DNA of 14,532 nt from 2-02-FULL-62-17 sp046153355 (lineage in GTDB: Bacteria > Pseudomonadota > Gammaproteobacteria > Burkholderiales > SG8-39), in the NCBI GenBank assembly GCA_046153355.1, contig JBJXEY010000316.1:1-14532 (forward strand), read 5' to 3'. Of this stretch, positions 12,446 to 14,532 are shown piece by piece. Positions within the stretch are counted from its first letter, which is position 1; the number at the start of each line of letters is the position of its first letter. The notes under the pieces are model-generated. The model was not told where the DNA came from and ran no database searches. It saw only the letters and a program-made list of their open reading frames with translations. Both the position numbers and the translations under genes were made by a program.

Positions 12446-12740
12446 CGGCTCCTATTCCGAGTGGCTGATCGAGCGCTTGAAGGATAGGGGCGAAGCGGCG
12501 GCATACCTAGAGGCCGTGTTCGCGGAGGGTGACCAAGCTGCCATCATGCTTGCATTGAGGCAAGTGGCAAAGGCGCAAGGCGGCGTTGCCCAGGTCGCGC
12601 GACAGGCAAACCTCTCGCGGGAAGCCGCCTACAAAATGCTCTCGGCGGTTGGCAATCCCGAATACCGAAGCCTTTCTGCCGTGCTTGGCACGTTTGGATT
12701 GCGCATTGCAGTCAGTCCGATTGAAAAGCGGGCGGCGTGA
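12378..12740 (+). CDS. Helix-turn-helix antitoxin partnering the HigB-like toxin
   Basis: A protein of about 120 residues in the addiction-module antitoxin family (HigA-like/HTH). The conserved body is SEWLIERLKDRGEAAAYLEA (27-46), then LALRQVAKAQGGVAQVARQ and the helix-turn-helix NLSREAAYKMLSAVGNPEY (78-96), followed by SLSAVLGTFGLRIAV. No ATG suits the start: the in-frame ATG at 12273 would bury the gene deep in the toxin. GTG at 12378 is preferred, with AAAAGGA (12363-12369) eight bases upstream, giving a basic N-terminus before the conserved body. It overlaps the toxin by 68 bp, so the two are translated from one message. It should neutralise the toxin and repress the shared promoter. The exact start is uncertain. 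Confidence 0.85.
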   Translation: MRKPTSKTIKPARKKAPQRVAPSGSYSEWLIERLKDRGEAAAYLEAVFAEGDQAAIMLALRQVAKAQGGVAQVARQANLSREAAYKMLSAVGNPEYRSLSAVLGTFGLRIAVSPIEKRAA

Positions 12741-12845
12741 GGCAAGTCGTACCCGCCAATGTGCACTGAGCGAACCGACCCACAATCACTTAGAGAAATT
12801 ATGCCGCCGCCAAAGATCCAATGCCTGGATTGATTTGACGATCAT

Positions 12846-14532
12846 TTAGTCCCCCACCGCCACGCCTTCCCTGCGCGGATCGGCCGCCCCGATCAACCCG
12901 CGCGGCGAAACGGATATCAAATGTAATCCGCTCCCCGCATTGCCCAGACGCACCTCGTGCCCCAGCGCCGTTAATGCCTTGGCAAGCTCGCCGTTGCCTT
13001 CGATGCGCTCCAGGTCCGTGGCGCGCGGGCGGCCGCCATAGCGCGGCAGGTCGAGAGCTTCTTGTTCGCCAAGCTTCCAATCGAGCAACGCCACCAAGGT
13101 AAGGGCGACGAAATTGATGATCTGCAAACCACCCGGCGAGCCCAGCACGTGGCGCACCTTGCCCTGCGCGTCGAACACAATGGTGGGCGCCATGGAGCTG
13201 CGCGGGCGTTTGCCGCCTTCGACGCGATTCGCCGCGGGCAGGCCCTCTTCATCGGGAAGCCATGAGAAATCGGTAAGTTGATTGTTTAGTAAGAATCCAC
13301 GCACCATGATGCGGCTGCCGAAAGCGGATTCCACCGAGGTGGTGAAGGCCACCGCGTTGCCCTCTGCGTCGATTACCGATAAATGCGAGGTGGCGGGCAT
13401 TTCCAGCGTTTTATCCTCGCCCAGGCGCGCCAATCCGGGAAGCTTCAATTCGCCATGGCGCGTTTGTTTGTTGGCAAGATCGATCCGAATCGTTTTGCTT
13501 CGCGAACGCAGGTAGCCGCGATCAAGCAGTTGCGCCATGGGTTGGCGCACGAAATCAGGGTCAGCCAGGTAAAAATCGCGATCAGCGTAAGCAAGCTTGC
13601 CCGCTTCGGAAAACAGATGCACCGCTTCGGTGGAGAGCGGCTTGTATTTCTCCATGGGAAAGCGCTCCAGCATGCCGAGCAGCATCGCGACTGCGGCGCC
13701 GCCGGAGGAGGGTGGCGCAACGCCGCACACTTTGTAACCTCGATAGGGGGCGCATAAAGCGGCACGTTCCTTGGCGCGGTAGGCCTCGATGTCGGCGAGC
13801 GTCATATCGCCCGGGACGCGATGGCTGGTGACCGCAGCCACCATGTCGCGCGCGATCTCGCCTGCGTAAAAAGCCTGTGGCCCCTCGAAAGCGATGATTT
13901 TGAACACCGTGGCCAACTCTGGATTGCGCAGCCACGTGCCGACTCGTTTGGGCGATCCATCGGCTTGGAAAAATAGCGCACGCGCGGCGTCGTTGCCTTT
14001 CAGAAGGGGGTCCTGGGCGATGAGCTGCGCTAAGCGCGGCGAAATTTCGAAACCCTCTTCGGCGACGCGAATGGCGGCGGCAAAAAGTTTCGGCCATGCC
14101 AGGCGACCGTGTCGCACGTGCGCGAGTTCCATCATCCGCACCAGGCCCGGTACCCCTACCGAGCGGCCCGAACCGACCGCTTGAAGATAGGCCTGGAAAC
14201 CGGTTCGTCCGCCCGTCACGGCGAAGCGATCAGGCTTGGCCGCTGCCGGTGCGGTTTCGCGGCCATCAAACGATGTCAATTGTTTGGCGTCTGCATCGTA
14301 GTGCAATAGAAACGCGCCACCGCCGATGCCGGAGGATTGCGGCTCCACGACGTTCAGCACCAATTGCGTGGCGATGGCTGCATCCGTCGCGCTGCCACCG
14401 GCGCGCAATATTTCGATGCCAGCCTGCGAAGCAAGCGGGTGTGCGGCCACCACCATTTGGCGTTTGGCATGCACCGCGGTTTTCTTGATCCGGCCAGTGC
14501 TGCCTTCGGGGGCGAAATCCTGGGTGTGGGCG
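12846..14532 (-). CDS. Gamma-glutamyltransferase-family protein (5' end outside window)
   Basis: 561 residues are visible and the frame stays open to the window edge (QDFAPEGSTGRIKK precedes VHAKRQMVVAAHPLAS), so the N-terminus and probable signal peptide are missing. The GTG at 14474 is internal. Numbering from that Val, R72 (FDGRETAP) matches the gamma-glutamyl-binding Arg, and T362 (PATSHLSVID) is the autoprocessing nucleophile that starts the small subunit. Q399 and D402 (NNQLTDF), S426-S427 (RSSM) and G448-G449 (GSPGG) match E. coli Q430, D433, S462-S463 and G483-G484. E382 stands where E. coli has N411, and the lid-loop region is about five residues shorter. It probably acts in the periplasm on gamma-glutamyl compounds, but this branch includes GGT-like enzymes of other or unknown substrates. 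Confidence 0.9.
   Translation of the reverse strand, partial: AHTQDFAPEGSTGRIKKTAVHAKRQMVVAAHPLASQAGIEILRAGGSATDAAIATQLVLNVVEPQSSGIGGGAFLLHYDADAKQLTSFDGRETAPAAAKPDRFAVTGGRTGFQAYLQAVGSGRSVGVPGLVRMMELAHVRHGRLAWPKLFAAAIRVAEEGFEISPRLAQLIAQDPLLKGNDAARALFFQADGSPKRVGTWLRNPELATVFKIIAFEGPQAFYAGEIARDMVAAVTSHRVPGDMTLADIEAYRAKERAALCAPYRGYKVCGVAPPSSGGAAVAMLLGMLERFPMEKYKPLSTEAVHLFSEAGKLAYADRDFYLADPDFVRQPMAQLLDRGYLRSRSKTIRIDLANKQTRHGELKLPGLARLGEDKTLEMPATSHLSVIDAEGNAVAFTTSVESAFGSRIMVRGFLLNNQLTDFSWLPDEEGLPAANRVEGGKRPRSSMAPTIVFDAQGKVRHVLGSPGGLQIINFVALTLVALLDWKLGEQEALDLPRYGGRPRATDLERIEGNGELAKALTALGHEVRLGNAGSGLHLISVSPRGLIGAADPRREGVAVGD

Noticed and set aside
12816..12830. ATCCA-TGGAT hairpin between the antitoxin and GGT genes as a terminator
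   Set aside because: The stem is only five base pairs with no T-run on either strand, too weak to call.
14472..14474. GTG as the start of the gamma-glutamyltransferase gene
   Set aside because: The frame continues upstream with residues typical of the mature GGT N-terminus (APEGSTG-x-x-K-x-AV), so the true start lies outside the window.

Overview
The window reads as chromosomal accessory DNA from a betaproteobacterium, most likely Burkholderiales-like. The main reason is four separate Bug/TctC-type periplasmic solute receptors in 14.5 kb, an expansion typical of that group. GC-rich coding sequence, Shine-Dalgarno starts and Rieske/gentisate-type aromatic genes agree with this. No rRNA, tRNA, CRISPR array, transposase or transcription regulator gene was seen.

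Region 1 (1-5701) looks like a catabolic cluster. The 5' end of a Rieske ring-hydroxylating oxygenase gene runs off the left edge on the minus strand. It diverges across a 157-bp regulatory gap, with a perfect 12-bp palindrome, from a plus-strand row: Bug receptor, mandelate racemase/muconate lactonizing-family enzyme, a hydantoinase B (HyuB)-type subunit with no HyuA beside it, and a bicupin ring-cleavage dioxygenase of the gentisate 1,2-dioxygenase family. A GC-rich hairpin in the 33-bp convergent gap separates it from region 2.

Region 2 (5735-7931, minus strand) is a two-gene unit: an SRPBCC/AHSA1 protein followed by a CocE/NonD (S15-type) alpha/beta hydrolase. A 313-bp non-coding gap (7932-8244) with plausible promoters for both directions leads to the second Bug receptor.

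Region 3 (8245-11938) holds three more Bug receptors. Between the second and third, on the opposite strand, sits a compact toxin-antitoxin-like pair: a DUF4258 protein followed by a YgiT-type CxxC/CxxC zinc-finger protein. No TctA/TctB membrane genes accompany any of the receptors, so they are orphan binding proteins.

Region 4 (12092-14532) has a second, unrelated toxin-antitoxin pair (RelE/ParE superfamily HigB-like toxin with an overlapping HTH antitoxin that probably starts at GTG). It is followed on the minus strand by a gamma-glutamyltransferase-family gene whose 5' end lies beyond the window.

Working model (inference): periplasmic receptors bind organic acids. The Rieske enzyme hydroxylates an aromatic substrate, the bicupin enzyme opens a hydroxylated ring, and the enolase-superfamily, HyuB and CocE-type enzymes act on side chains, lactone/lactam or ester bonds before or after ring opening. 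The exact substrate cannot be read from sequence, and this gene combination is the most interesting part of the window.
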